Source: Treponema sp. (GTDB lineage Bacteria > Spirochaetota > Spirochaetia > Treponematales > Treponemataceae). Taken from it: a stretch of 64,000 bases of DNA. Below the pieces are notes generated by a model. That model was not told where the DNA came from and did not search any database. It was given only the letters and a program-made list of their open reading frames with translations. This document shows, piece by piece, positions 35,395-43,955 of the stretch (its first letter is position 1; each line of letters opens with the position of its first letter). The translations under genes and the position numbers were made by a program. The DNA is taken from positions 62,001-126,000 of the forward strand of contig JAILLQ010000019.1 of NCBI GenBank assembly GCA_024693045.1, read 5' to 3'.

Positions 35395-36271
35395 TTTCAG
35401 CAGTGAATACTAAATCAATAATAACAAGTTCTGGATTATTAAAGATTCGTGGAAGTTTTGGCTGCTGGTAAGAAAGTCCTCTGCTTACAATCATGACTTT
35501 TCTGCCATTTTTGTCCCTACAAGTGTATTTTCCTCCTGCATATTTTGGAAACAATCCTTGCATGGGTGCGTATATTCCATTTATACCAAACAGCCGCCAC
35601 TGTCCGCCATGTGCATGACCAGAAAGAATAAGGTCAAAGCCTGTTTTTTTGTAAATTTCAAAGTATTCAGGTCTGTGGGCTAAAAGGATTTTGAAAGCTT
35701 CTTTGTTTTTAATTGAAAGTTTTTCACACTCTTCCCATAAAGAAAAAATCCTTTTGATGTAGGCTTCCTTATCGTCTTTATCTTTTAAGCGTTCTTTCTC
35801 TGATAAATCGGCAAAAGGGTCATCTATGCCGGCTATAATAAATTCTTTTTCTTTTACTTCTTCTATAAGAGCCTTGTTGTTTAGAACTTTTCCGCCGGCT
35901 TCTTCTATTAAATAATTGAATTCGTCATTGTGGTATAAATAGTATTCGTGATTTCCCGTTATGTAGAAAATGGGACATAAATCTTTAATTCCATTCAAAA
36001 GGAATTTTACATTTTCTACTGGTTTTAGTTTTTTCTGTTTAAAATCAAAAGTATCCCCAGTAAGAAAAATTAAATCTGGTTTTGCCTTGATTATTTTTTC
36101 AATCAGTACTTTTTCGTTTTTTCCAAAATCATTGCTGTGAAAATCTGAAATTTGAACAATTCTTACTTTACTTTCTTTATCATCTGTGTAATCCAGTTGA
36201 TAGATGGGAGTATGAATAGTTTTGCAAGAAGCTATGGCGATTATAAAAAGAAGAAGAAAACACGATTTCAT
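35375..36271 (-). CDS. calcineurin-like metallophosphoesterase lipoprotein
   Basis: A 298-residue protein with a lipobox IASC (Cys 16), so probably anchored outside the inner membrane. It has the metallophosphoesterase motif set: QISDFHSND (D-x-H), FLTGDTFDF (GDxx), ITGNHEYY (GNHE), LAHRPEYF and SGHAHGGQW (GHxH). It resembles the YkuE/YaeI branch, some of which act on lipid or nucleotide phosphoesters, but the substrate is unknown. TATAAT lies 7 nt before the ATG with no Shine-Dalgarno, suggesting a leaderless single-gene transcript. Confidence 0.88.
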   Translation of the reverse strand: MKSCFLLLFIIAIASCKTIHTPIYQLDYTDDKESKVRIVQISDFHSNDFGKNEKVLIEKIIKAKPDLIFLTGDTFDFKQKKLKPVENVKFLLNGIKDLCPIFYITGNHEYYLYHNDEFNYLIEEAGGKVLNNKALIEEVKEKEFIIAGIDDPFADLSEKERLKDKDDKEAYIKRIFSLWEECEKLSIKNKEAFKILLAHRPEYFEIYKKTGFDLILSGHAHGGQWRLFGINGIYAPMQGLFPKYAGGKYTCRDKNGRKVMIVSRGLSYQQPKLPRIFNNPELVIIDLVFTAETSGIQH

Positions 36272-36278
36272 TCTATAA

Positions 36279-36284
36279 ATTATA
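36279..36284 (-). promoter_or_regulatory. -10 box of the phosphoesterase gene
   Basis: TATAAT on the minus strand, 7 nt before the ATG at 36271. No convincing -35 was found. Confidence 0.45.
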
Positions 36285-36388
36285 AAGCATAGAAGAAAAA
36301 AAGTCGCTAATCGCTTAAAATCATTTTCTTGTCTAGCCTTATTTTAGGGTATATAATAAGTTATCTTTATTTAAAGATGGAGGAAAAA

Positions 36389-36847
36389 ATGGGTAAATCT
36401 GCTAAGAATTTATCACTTGGAAAACTTATTCTTCAGCTTGCAATCGGTGCAATGCTGGTAGTAGCTGGTATTTGGGTTTTGGCAAATACTAAGAGTGGTG
36501 GAGATGAAGCTGTAAAAGCGATCCGCAAAATTTTTGATGACAAAGATGTAGGTAAAATTGTCGGCGTAGTATTCGGTGTAATCGAACTTATCGCTGGTGG
36601 ATTCCTTGTTCTTGAACCATTTGTAAGTGTTTTACACAATTATACTTCTCTAGCAATTCTTGCAGTAATTGCAATTTGGGTTATTGCAATTGTTCTTATT
36701 GATTTCTGCGGAACAGGTTCTGGCGGACTTCTTTCACCTTCAATTTCTATTGGGGATATAGAAGAAACAGAAGATTTCCTTAAGTGGCTTTACCAGTTTG
36801 CAGGTCATGCAACTATAGTTGGAGCTCTTGTTGCTATTCGTGACTAA
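36389..36847 (+). CDS. small multi-pass membrane protein
   Basis: A 152-residue protein with three to four hydrophobic segments (about residues 12-30, 54-72, 82-104, 138-150). The start at 36389 is chosen because a perfect GGAGG lies 5 nt upstream; ATG 36377 overlaps that site. A soluble loop (KSGGDEAVKAIRKIFDDKDVGK) lies between segments 1 and 2. It is followed by an intrinsic terminator, so it forms a single-gene unit. No family recognised. Confidence 0.7.
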   Translation: MGKSAKNLSLGKLILQLAIGAMLVVAGIWVLANTKSGGDEAVKAIRKIFDDKDVGKIVGVVFGVIELIAGGFLVLEPFVSVLHNYTSLAILAVIAIWVIAIVLIDFCGTGSGGLLSPSISIGDIEETEDFLKWLYQFAGHATIVGALVAIRD

Positions 36848-36873
36848 TTGCTGACTTCTTAAATGAAGTTTTT

Positions 36874-36916
36874 AAGCAGAAATTTGCCTTTTATGTGCAG
36901 ATTTCTGCTTTTTTTC
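36874..36916 (+). terminator. intrinsic terminator
   Basis: 10-bp stem AAGCAGAAAT / ATTTCTGCTT (36874-36883, 36901-36910) with seven T, after the small membrane protein gene. Confidence 0.85.
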
Positions 36917-36940
36917 TTTAAATCTTCCGATAATAAAAGT

Positions 36941-37561
36941 ATGAAAAAAATTATTTTATGCTTTTGCTTTTTGCTTATTTCATTTTTTGCTTTTGCTGAA
37001 ACAGATAGTATTGTTAGAACAGATCTCGGATTTTCTACAGGAATTCCTGTTTACAGCCACCGTGATGATACAGTTACATTTGAAGAATCCAGGGCAATTA
37101 TAGGTACTTTTGCAGATATATCATTTAAATTAGGACAGCCCCTAAGGTTTTTGTTTGGTGCAGATGTAATGTCTGATTTTATGTGGGGTGGAACAGACTA
37201 TAATTATCATTTGGATTACGCTGGATGGGCTGGAATTAAGTTTTATCCTGGTTTTGGCGGATTAAATTTTTCCATATCATATGCACTTGGCAGCCGAACA
37301 GACTTTGTTTCTGTAACGGATAAAAAACTTAATTTCTATGACTACAATGGAAGTTCTATTCCTTATTTTAAAGAAGAAAGTGATACTTACGTCGAAAGTA
37401 CCGCCTGGGGAAATGGTTTCAGAATTTCTTTTGATTATGATTTCCTTTATGGTAATGATAACAGTTTCGCTCCTGCCTTAGGAGGTTATTACCGCTGTAT
37501 GCCTCGAGGTAATGATAACTGGGACAATATTTTTGCAGTGTACATTTCTTTTGGATTTTAA
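36941..37561 (+). CDS. probable outer-membrane beta-barrel protein
   Basis: A 206-residue product from ATG 36941, where a signal peptide begins (hydrophobic residues 4-16, cleavage after FAFA). Upstream in-frame codons fall inside the preceding terminator and are not used. The mature part has alternating hydrophobic/aromatic strands (FSISYALGSRTDF, FRISFDYDFLYG, NIFAVYISFGF) ending in Phe, the usual end of an outer-membrane barrel. GATAAT lies 6 nt before the ATG, so it is possibly leaderless. A terminator follows. Confidence 0.7.
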   Translation: MKKIILCFCFLLISFFAFAETDSIVRTDLGFSTGIPVYSHRDDTVTFEESRAIIGTFADISFKLGQPLRFLFGADVMSDFMWGGTDYNYHLDYAGWAGIKFYPGFGGLNFSISYALGSRTDFVSVTDKKLNFYDYNGSSIPYFKEESDTYVESTAWGNGFRISFDYDFLYGNDNSFAPALGGYYRCMPRGNDNWDNIFAVYISFGF

Positions 37562-37586
37562 ATATTCTTTTCTTGTTAAATAAATA

Positions 37587-37620
37587 GGGCTGTCATTTCT
37601 GACAGCCCCTTTGTTTTTTA
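37587..37620 (+). terminator. intrinsic terminator
   Basis: 9-bp stem GGGCTGTCA / TGACAGCCC (37587-37595, 37600-37608), TTTC loop and a T-rich tail, between the barrel gene and the converging rny gene. Confidence 0.88.
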
Positions 37621-37625
37621 TTGAA

Positions 37626-39161
37626 TTATCTTGCGTATTCTATGATACGAGTTTCACGAATCATTGTAATTCTGATTCTTCCTGGATACTTCAAATCGTT
37701 TTCAATTTGTTTTGCAATATCGCTTGCTAACTGCTTTACTTCGTTATCTGCAATTTTTTCATTGTTTACAAGAATACGAAGTTCGCGACCGGCTTGAATA
37801 GCGTAAGCTTTTTCAACACCTTCAAAGTTTTCTGCGATTGCTTCAAGGTTTTCAAGTCGTTTAACGTAGTTGTCTACTGTTTCACGACGGGCACCAGGTC
37901 TTGCAGCTGAAATTGCATCTGCAATCTGAACAATGATTGCTTCAAGTGTTGTAGGTTCAACATCATTGTGGTGAGCAGCAATAGCATTGATAACTCTTGG
38001 GTCTTCGCCCATTTTGCGAGCCATATCAGCACCAACTTCTGCGTGGTTCTGGTCGCTGTCATTTTCAGCTCCCTTACCGATATCGTGAAGGATAGCTGCT
38101 CTTTTTGCCAATTCTCTGTCTGCTCCAACTTCTGCTGCGAGCATAGAAGCAACTGTTGCAACTTCTTTTGAGTGAATAAGTACATTCTGACCGTAACTTG
38201 TTCGGAAGTAAAGGCGGCCAAGAGCACGAATTCCATCTGTAGGAAGATTGTGGATACCAAGGTCAAATAATGCCTTTTCTCCTTCTTCGTAAATCTTGTT
38301 CTGAATTTCGCGAGTAACTTTCTGAACAACTTCTTCGATTCTTGCCGGGTGAATTCGTCCGTCAGAAATAAGTCGTTCCAAAGACTGTTTTGCGATTTCT
38401 TTTCTTACAGGATCAAAACATGAAATTACAACTGCTTCTGGTGTATCATCAATTATGATGTCTACTCCAGTGAGTGTTTCAAGTGCACGAATATTTCGTC
38501 CTTCTCGTCCGATAATACGTCCCTTCATTTCATCGCTTGGAAGAGATACTGTTGTTACAGTAATGTCACTTGTAGTTTCCGGCGCAATACGCTGGATTGC
38601 GGAAACTAAAATTTCCCGGGCGCGTTTTTCTGCAGAAAGTTGTGCGTCCTGTTCTATCTTGTTTAATAGTGCCTGTGCATCGTGGCGGGCATCATTTTCA
38701 AGATTTTTGATAATAAGGTCTTTTGCTTCCTGAGCAGAAAGTCCTGAAATGCGTTCAAGTTCCCTGCGATAAGTTTCTTCCTGTACAGCAAGAGAGGCTT
38801 CTCTCTTTTTCATAGCAGTAAGTCTTTCATCACATTCCTTTTCTCTTTTTTCACATTCCGCAGCTTTCTGGTCAACAAGTTCTTCTTTTTTGTTTACGCG
38901 TGCTTCAAATCTTTGAACTTCGGCACGACGTTCCCTGTTTTCCCTTTCCTGCTGGTTTCGTTCACGAATGAGTTCATCTTTTGCATTAAGCAAAATTTCT
39001 TTTTTCTGAGCTTCAGCTTCTTTTATTGCATCCTGTTTAACACGTTCTGCTTTTTGCTCTGACGCTGATAATTGAAATCTGGCATAAACCAGTCGAATAG
39101 TCCATCCAAGAACGATTCCAACAATAGGGAGAATGATGAACATTATAATGTTCGAATTCAT
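37626..39161 (-). CDS. rny: ribonuclease Y
   Basis: A 511-residue membrane-tethered endoribonuclease that starts mRNA decay. N-terminal membrane helix (residues ~5-25), a long Glu/Lys/Arg-rich coiled coil (~30-200), a KH domain (GRIIGREGRNIRALETLTGVD) and an HD domain (AAILHDIGKG; HHNDVEP) that coordinates the catalytic metal. Length and order match the family. AAGGAG precedes the ATG and a consensus promoter lies ~40 nt upstream, giving a short normal leader. Nothing unusual was seen. Confidence 0.96.
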   Translation of the reverse strand: MNSNIIMFIILPIVGIVLGWTIRLVYARFQLSASEQKAERVKQDAIKEAEAQKKEILLNAKDELIRERNQQERENRERRAEVQRFEARVNKKEELVDQKAAECEKREKECDERLTAMKKREASLAVQEETYRRELERISGLSAQEAKDLIIKNLENDARHDAQALLNKIEQDAQLSAEKRAREILVSAIQRIAPETTSDITVTTVSLPSDEMKGRIIGREGRNIRALETLTGVDIIIDDTPEAVVISCFDPVRKEIAKQSLERLISDGRIHPARIEEVVQKVTREIQNKIYEEGEKALFDLGIHNLPTDGIRALGRLYFRTSYGQNVLIHSKEVATVASMLAAEVGADRELAKRAAILHDIGKGAENDSDQNHAEVGADMARKMGEDPRVINAIAAHHNDVEPTTLEAIIVQIADAISAARPGARRETVDNYVKRLENLEAIAENFEGVEKAYAIQAGRELRILVNNEKIADNEVKQLASDIAKQIENDLKYPGRIRITMIRETRIIEYAR

Positions 39162-39198
39162 GTTTTCTCCTTAAAATTTTAGAATGGTTCTAGTCTCT

Positions 39199-39227
39199 AT
39201 TTTAGTGTATGAATTATCTGTTGTCAA
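39199..39227 (-). promoter_or_regulatory. rny promoter
   Basis: On the minus strand perfect TTGACA (39227-39222), a 17-nt spacer and TAAAAT (39204-39199), about 37 nt upstream of the rny ATG, which has a normal Shine-Dalgarno. Confidence 0.8.
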
Positions 39228-39261
39228 ATAAAGTGCTAGATATATGTAGAAAATGAATGAA

Positions 39262-40032
39262 TTACATTGAAAAGTCTTCGCCTAAATAGATTTTTCTAGC
39301 CAATTCTGAGTTCAAAATCTCTTCTCTTGAACCTTGTATTGAAATTTGACCGGAACTTACAATTATTGCACGGTCGGTGATTTCCAGCGTATCTCTTACG
39401 TTGTGGTCTGTAATCAATATTCCGATACCCCTCTTTGCAAGTAAACCTATCATGTGTTTGATATCTGCTACGGCAATTGGGTCGATTCCGGCAAATGGTT
39501 CGTCCAAAAGTAAAAATTTTGGTTCAATGGCAAGAGAGCGGGCGATTTCTGTTCTTCGGCGTTCTCCTCCGGAAAGGGTGAAAGCATACTGTTTTCTTAT
39601 GCGCCCGATTGCAAATTCTTCTATGAGTTCTTCTAGATGTTGTTTTTTTTCAGCTTTAGTTAAATCTTTTCGCGTTTCAAGAATGGACCAGATATTTTCT
39701 TCGACAGTAAGCTTTTTAAAAACGCTTGGTTCCTGGGGAAGATATGAAATACCTTTTCGGGCGCGTTTATACATAGGAAGAGGAGTAATCTGTTCATCAT
39801 CAAGAAATATATCTCCGGCAGTGGGCTGGTAAAAGCCTACTATCATGTAGAAAGTTGTAGTTTTTCCGGCTCCATTTGGACCTAGAAGACCTAAAACTTC
39901 TCCGGTCTGCATGGAAAATTCGATGCCTTTAACAACGCTTTTTCTTCCAAAACTTTTAAACAGACTTGAAACTCGTAAGGTGTGGATATTATCTGGTCTT
40001 GCTATTGTTTCTTCAGTGATAATGTCACTCAT
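39262..40032 (-). CDS. lptB: lipopolysaccharide export ATPase
   Basis: A 256-residue ABC ATPase: Walker A GPNGAGKTT, signature LSGGERRRTEIAR, Walker B FLLLDEPFAGID and a switch His in ILITDHNV. The spacing and the SYLPQEPSVFKKLTVEENI segment are typical of LptB, which powers extraction of LPS from the inner membrane with LptFG. It overlaps the lptA-like gene by 8 nt and follows lptC-like and pyrG on one transcript, supporting the assignment. LptF/LptG are not in this window. Confidence 0.92.
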   Translation of the reverse strand: MSDIITEETIARPDNIHTLRVSSLFKSFGRKSVVKGIEFSMQTGEVLGLLGPNGAGKTTTFYMIVGFYQPTAGDIFLDDEQITPLPMYKRARKGISYLPQEPSVFKKLTVEENIWSILETRKDLTKAEKKQHLEELIEEFAIGRIRKQYAFTLSGGERRRTEIARSLAIEPKFLLLDEPFAGIDPIAVADIKHMIGLLAKRGIGILITDHNVRDTLEITDRAIIVSSGQISIQGSREEILNSELARKIYLGEDFSM

Positions 40033-40804
40033 CTTTCTTGTCCTTTTCCTGCTGATTTTCTGTGTCTGGTGGAGGAGGCAAATTTTCAGGAGTTTTTTCT
40101 TTATCTTCTGATTTTTTTATCTCTTCGGATTCTATTTTATCTTCTGTTTTTTTCTCTTCATTTGGTTTTTCTGCAGATTTGCGTTCATCTACGACAGAAC
40201 CTTTTACTCGCCCATCAAGGGTAATTTCCTGAGAATCCAAATCAAGGGTAATTTCCTGAGCTCGGAAGGTATCTTCCCCTTGCTTTATCTGAGCGTTTCC
40301 TGAAAGTTCAAGTTTCTGTTCTTTTTTTCGGTAGATAGCGTAGGCACCCTTACAGACATTATCTTTTTGTTTCAGTTCAATGTTGATTTGGATTACAGCT
40401 ATGTCGGTGTTCTGGTTGTATTCAATAAGCTGGGCTTTTGCATTTACATCATTTTTTTCGTCAATAAGAGTTACATCCTGGCTTAATTTTGCAATTTTTG
40501 TCTCACGGTCATAGAGCATTTTTTCGCAGGTAAACTCCAACTCTGATTCCATGTTTTTGCCTTTGATTTTGCCGGAAGCTTCGATATAACGAAAGTCTTT
40601 TCCAGACATGCTGATTGAATCGGCAGAAATTTCCATTGTATCTGTAAGGACATAGGCTTCTCCGGAAAGGGTTGTTGAATCCGATTTGTCGCCTATTGTT
40701 CCTGTAAGGGAGTTTGCTGAAAAGGTAATTTTTTCAGCAAAGAGCAGGGAATTGCATAAAAGTATGAAAATCAAAAGCAATTGGATTTTATTAATCTTCA
40801 TCAA
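40025..40804 (-). CDS. LptA/OstA-like periplasmic protein
   Basis: A 259-residue exported protein (signal peptide to about residue 23) with an OstA-type beta-jellyroll repeat core (residues ~25-200: KITFSANSLTGTIGD, TLSGEAYVLTDTMEISADSI, KLELSGNAQIKQGED, AQEITLDLDSQEITLDG), expected to bridge LPS across the periplasm. The last ~55 residues are an unusual Lys/Glu/Pro-rich, probably disordered tail. It sits between lptC-like and lptB genes with overlaps of 14 and 8 nt. Confidence 0.82.
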   Translation of the reverse strand: MMKINKIQLLLIFILLCNSLLFAEKITFSANSLTGTIGDKSDSTTLSGEAYVLTDTMEISADSISMSGKDFRYIEASGKIKGKNMESELEFTCEKMLYDRETKIAKLSQDVTLIDEKNDVNAKAQLIEYNQNTDIAVIQINIELKQKDNVCKGAYAIYRKKEQKLELSGNAQIKQGEDTFRAQEITLDLDSQEITLDGRVKGSVVDERKSAEKPNEEKKTEDKIESEEIKKSEDKEKTPENLPPPPDTENQQEKDKKDE

Positions 40805-41390
40805 TTTTTTCCCCGCTTAAAATAGTATCTTCAGAAGAATTTTCTTCAGCTTCGTTATTTTCTTCATCCTTTGTAAATTCTCCAGAAATTACTCCGGTAA
40901 AAGAAAAACTTTTACTTACCGCACTTGCAGAAAAACCTGAGCCCATCATAAAAGTATCTCCTTTTTTTATAGAGACCATATCGTTGCGGCTTGAAGTTAG
41001 TTGCTCAGATTTTCCGTTCCATCTAAGTGTATCTGCTGTTACTTCGAAATCTTCCTTGAAATTTTTTACTTTTATCTGGTCAAAGAGAGTGTATTTTTCA
41101 TCGTCTGAATTTGCAGCAAGAATATGACATGAACCTTCTGTTTCAACTTCTCCTGCTTTGTTTAAAAGCTGAAAGCTTACATCTTTTGCATACATTGAGT
41201 TATTCTGAGAGTATTGTTCCAGACTTGCGGCAGAAAGAGAAAGCTTTTTTGTATTGTCTTCATACTTTGTAAAAGTCGCATCTGTAAAAATAAATTCAGG
41301 AACGTCTGCTTCATCCTGATAAGAGGAGTTATAACGAAGCGAACATCCTGAAAATATTAAAACAATAATAAGCAGAAGACTTACTTTCAT
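40791..41390 (-). CDS. LptC-like lipoprotein
   Basis: A 199-residue product with lipobox FSGC (Cys 16), unlike the membrane-helix anchor of enteric LptC. The mature part has LptC/OstA-like beta repeats (FIFTDATFTKYEDNTKKLSLSAASLEQY, MYAKDVSFQLLNKAGEVETEG, FEVTADTLRWNGKSEQLTS) and an acidic tail. LptC normally passes LPS from LptBFG to LptA. Its ATG overlaps the pyrG stop by one base (TAATG) and it overlaps lptA by 14 nt. The assignment rests on position as much as on sequence. Confidence 0.75.
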   Translation of the reverse strand: MKVSLLLIIVLIFSGCSLRYNSSYQDEADVPEFIFTDATFTKYEDNTKKLSLSAASLEQYSQNNSMYAKDVSFQLLNKAGEVETEGSCHILAANSDDEKYTLFDQIKVKNFKEDFEVTADTLRWNGKSEQLTSSRNDMVSIKKGDTFMMGSGFSASAVSKSFSFTGVISGEFTKDEENNEAEENSSEDTILSGEKIDED

Positions 41391-42994
41391 TATTTGTTTA
41401 GTGCAGCTCCTATAAAGGCTGTGAACAAAGGATGAGGTTTAGCCGGTCTTGAAACGAATTCTGGATGATACTGAACGCCTAAGCCCCAGCAATGATTTTT
41501 CCATTCAAAAGCTTCTGCTCTTTTTTCAATTTCAGAAGTTGCAGAAAGCAAAAGTCCATTTTCTTCAAGAATCTGAGCATACTTTTTATCGAATGTGTAC
41601 TTGTTTCGGTGTCTTTCGATAATAGTTGATTTTTTGTATGCGTCGTGAAGTTTTGTACCCTTTGTAATTTTTACAGTTTGTGCACCAAGTTGCATTAATC
41701 CTGAAGCAGAAAATCCTGCCTGTTCTTCAGGAAGTGAAATAAGGGCGTGTTCACAATTCTGAATAAATTCAGTGCTGTCTGCATCTTCCCAGCCGATGAG
41801 ATTTCTTGCAGTTTCGATTGACATAAGCTGCATTCCTAAATCTATTCCAAGATAAGGAGTATTGCTTTCTCTTGCATATTTTACAGTTGCAAGTAAACCA
41901 AGGAATCCTCTCTGCTCATAATTACCAGGAATTACAATTCCATCAACGCCCTGGAAGGCCTGGGTTATATTATCTCCGCTTTCCAGAGTTTCTGCGTCTA
42001 TCTTGCGAATTTCAAGTTTTGCACCAAAAGAAGTAATTGCTGCATGGAAAAGTGCTTCTCTAACAGATTTGTTGCATTCGTCCAGGTAGTCCTTTTTTCC
42101 AACCATGGCGATTGTTACTTTTGGTCCATCTTCGTTAAGTTTGCTAAGGAAACTTGTCCACTGGCGGATATTTGAATTCTGAACTTCTGTTTTTATTGCA
42201 AGTTTACTTATAATTTTTTTATCAACCCCTTCTTTGTGGAAAAGAACTGGGAGTTCATAAATTGATTTTTCAATATTTGAAGAAGCAAAAACTGCATCCT
42301 GGCTTACGTTACAGAAAAGAGCCAGTTTTTTTCTCATGTCAGTTTCGATTTCTTTTTCACAACGACAAAGAAGAATATCCGGCTGAATACCAGCTTCCTG
42401 AAGTTGTTTTACCGAGTGCTGAGTAGGTTTTGATTTTAATTCACCGCCTGTAATAACAGGAATTAATGAAAGATGAATTGTGCATACATCGTTTTTTCCG
42501 AGTTCCCGGATGAGTTGACGGGCAGCTTCAAGGAATGGAATTGATTCGATGTCGCCTACAGTTCCTCCGATTTCAACAATAACAACATCAGCTGCGCTTT
42601 TTGCTCCTACTGTTAAAATTCTGCGCTTAATTTCGTCTGTAATATGAGGAATTACCTGTACAGTTCTTCCGTTGTAGCGGCCGGCTCTTTCGTTTTTGAT
42701 AACCTGATCGTAAACCTTTCCGATTGTAATACAGTTATCGTTTGTAATATTAATGCTGGTAAAACGACTAAAGTTACCAAGGTCAAGATCGGTTTCAGCT
42801 CCGTCTTCTGTTACATAAACTTCCCCGTGCTGGAATGGGCTGATATTTCCTGCGTCCATGTTGATATATGGATCACACTTAATCATTGAAATTTTAAGCC
42901 CGTAGCCTTCCATAAGGCTTCCGATTGTTGCAGATGCAACGCCTTTTCCTAAAGATGAACAAACACCACTTGTTACCAGAATATATTTACTCAT
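41390..42994 (-). CDS. pyrG: CTP synthase with a probably inactive glutaminase domain
   Basis: A 534-residue CTP synthase that aminates UTP to CTP. The amidoligase domain is intact: P-loop TSGVCSSLGKGVASA, CDPYINMDAG, HGEVYVTEDGAETDLD, EIGGTVGDIES and SKPTQHSVK. The C-terminal class I glutaminase domain is not. The nucleophile normally found as GICLGMQ reads GIDLGMQ (Asp385, codon at 41842-41840), and the oxyanion loop PGGFGxRG reads PGNYEQRG. The His-Glu pair (YHPEF) and ERHR are still present. The enzyme is therefore predicted to use free ammonia. It heads the lptC-lptA-lptB operon; GGTGAG precedes the ATG. Confidence 0.95.
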   Translation of the reverse strand: MSKYILVTSGVCSSLGKGVASATIGSLMEGYGLKISMIKCDPYINMDAGNISPFQHGEVYVTEDGAETDLDLGNFSRFTSINITNDNCITIGKVYDQVIKNERAGRYNGRTVQVIPHITDEIKRRILTVGAKSAADVVIVEIGGTVGDIESIPFLEAARQLIRELGKNDVCTIHLSLIPVITGGELKSKPTQHSVKQLQEAGIQPDILLCRCEKEIETDMRKKLALFCNVSQDAVFASSNIEKSIYELPVLFHKEGVDKKIISKLAIKTEVQNSNIRQWTSFLSKLNEDGPKVTIAMVGKKDYLDECNKSVREALFHAAITSFGAKLEIRKIDAETLESGDNITQAFQGVDGIVIPGNYEQRGFLGLLATVKYARESNTPYLGIDLGMQLMSIETARNLIGWEDADSTEFIQNCEHALISLPEEQAGFSASGLMQLGAQTVKITKGTKLHDAYKKSTIIERHRNKYTFDKKYAQILEENGLLLSATSEIEKRAEAFEWKNHCWGLGVQYHPEFVSRPAKPHPLFTAFIGAALNK

Positions 42995-43081
42995 ATCTCA
43001 CCATTTTTTCATTATTGAAGATTTTAGTCAATGAGACAGAGAAGATTGATTGAAAGCCTTTATTAAAAAAAATGAATTTCG

Positions 43082-43110
43082 TTTACAACTAAAAATTTAA
43101 GATTTATAAT
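43082..43110 (+). promoter_or_regulatory. cheR promoter, leaderless
   Basis: TTTACA (43082-43087), a 17-nt spacer and TATAAT (43105-43110). The ATG at 43111 abuts the -10 box and would not be transcribed; the in-frame ATG at 43117 lies 6 nt after it, at the expected transcription start. Confidence 0.72.
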
Positions 43111-43116
43111 ATGCCT

Positions 43117-43932
43117 ATGCTTGATACTTTAAACGATGCAGATTTTGAGCGTTTCCGCAAAACTATATATGATGAAAGCGGAATTACTTTTTCTGCAACA
43201 AACCGTCCTATATTGGATAGTAGAATTAAAGAGATTCTCCGCGAAAAGAAAATTGAATCGGTAGATGATTATTATAAATTGATTCATGCTGATCACGAAG
43301 AAATGAAAAAAATGCTGGATGCGGTTACTACAAATCTTACTAGATTTTTTAGAAACCAGCCGCATTTTGACGCTCTTGAAAAATATGTAATTCCTCACGT
43401 TCTTGAAGAAAAGAAGAAAACAGGTGATAAGACTGTGCGGGTTTGGAGTGCAGGTTGTTCTACCGGAGAGGAACCATATACAATTGCCATGCTTTTGAAG
43501 CGAATTTTGCCAGTAGGCTATGACTTTCAGGTTACAGCTTCTGATATTTCTTTGAAATCGCTTATGGTAGGCCAGACAGGTTTTTATGCTGACAATAAAG
43601 TAGACGGAATTCCGCCTGATTATTTGCAGCAGTTCTTTACAAAGTCGACTGGCGGATACCAGATGAATAAGGAGATAATGTCAAAAGTAAAATTTGACTA
43701 TCATAACCTAAAAAATGATTCTGGTATGAGAAATCTTGATGTAATATTCTGTAGAAACGTTATGATTTATTTTGATGAGCCAGCTCAGCTTGTTGTATTG
43801 AACCGTTTCTGGAATTCAATGGCAAGTCATTCTTATCTATTTATTGGACATTCAGAATCCTTGTTTGGCATGGATACAAAATTTGAATTCTTAAAAACGG
43901 ACTGGGCTTGTCTCTATCAGAAAAATGCTTAG
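43117..43932 (+). CDS. cheR: chemotaxis protein methyltransferase
   Basis: A SAM-dependent methyltransferase that methylates Glu residues of chemoreceptors. N-terminal CheR_N helices (DADFERFRKTIYDESGITF) and a catalytic domain with LTRFFRNQPHF, the SAM motif VRVWSAGCSTGEEPYT, YDFQVTASDIS and FCRNVMIYF. About 271 residues, usual for CheR. The start at 43117 is preferred over 43111 because of the -10 box position. It is followed 23 nt later by cheB, the opposing methylesterase. Confidence 0.95.
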   Translation: MLDTLNDADFERFRKTIYDESGITFSATNRPILDSRIKEILREKKIESVDDYYKLIHADHEEMKKMLDAVTTNLTRFFRNQPHFDALEKYVIPHVLEEKKKTGDKTVRVWSAGCSTGEEPYTIAMLLKRILPVGYDFQVTASDISLKSLMVGQTGFYADNKVDGIPPDYLQQFFTKSTGGYQMNKEIMSKVKFDYHNLKNDSGMRNLDVIFCRNVMIYFDEPAQLVVLNRFWNSMASHSYLFIGHSESLFGMDTKFEFLKTDWACLYQKNA

Positions 43933-43955
43933 TTTTTGAAAATTAGAGGCGCGTG

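Noticed and set aside
36863..36940. A longer N-terminus for the beta-barrel protein.
   Set aside because: The extra codons run through an intrinsic terminator, and a clean signal peptide starts at 36941.
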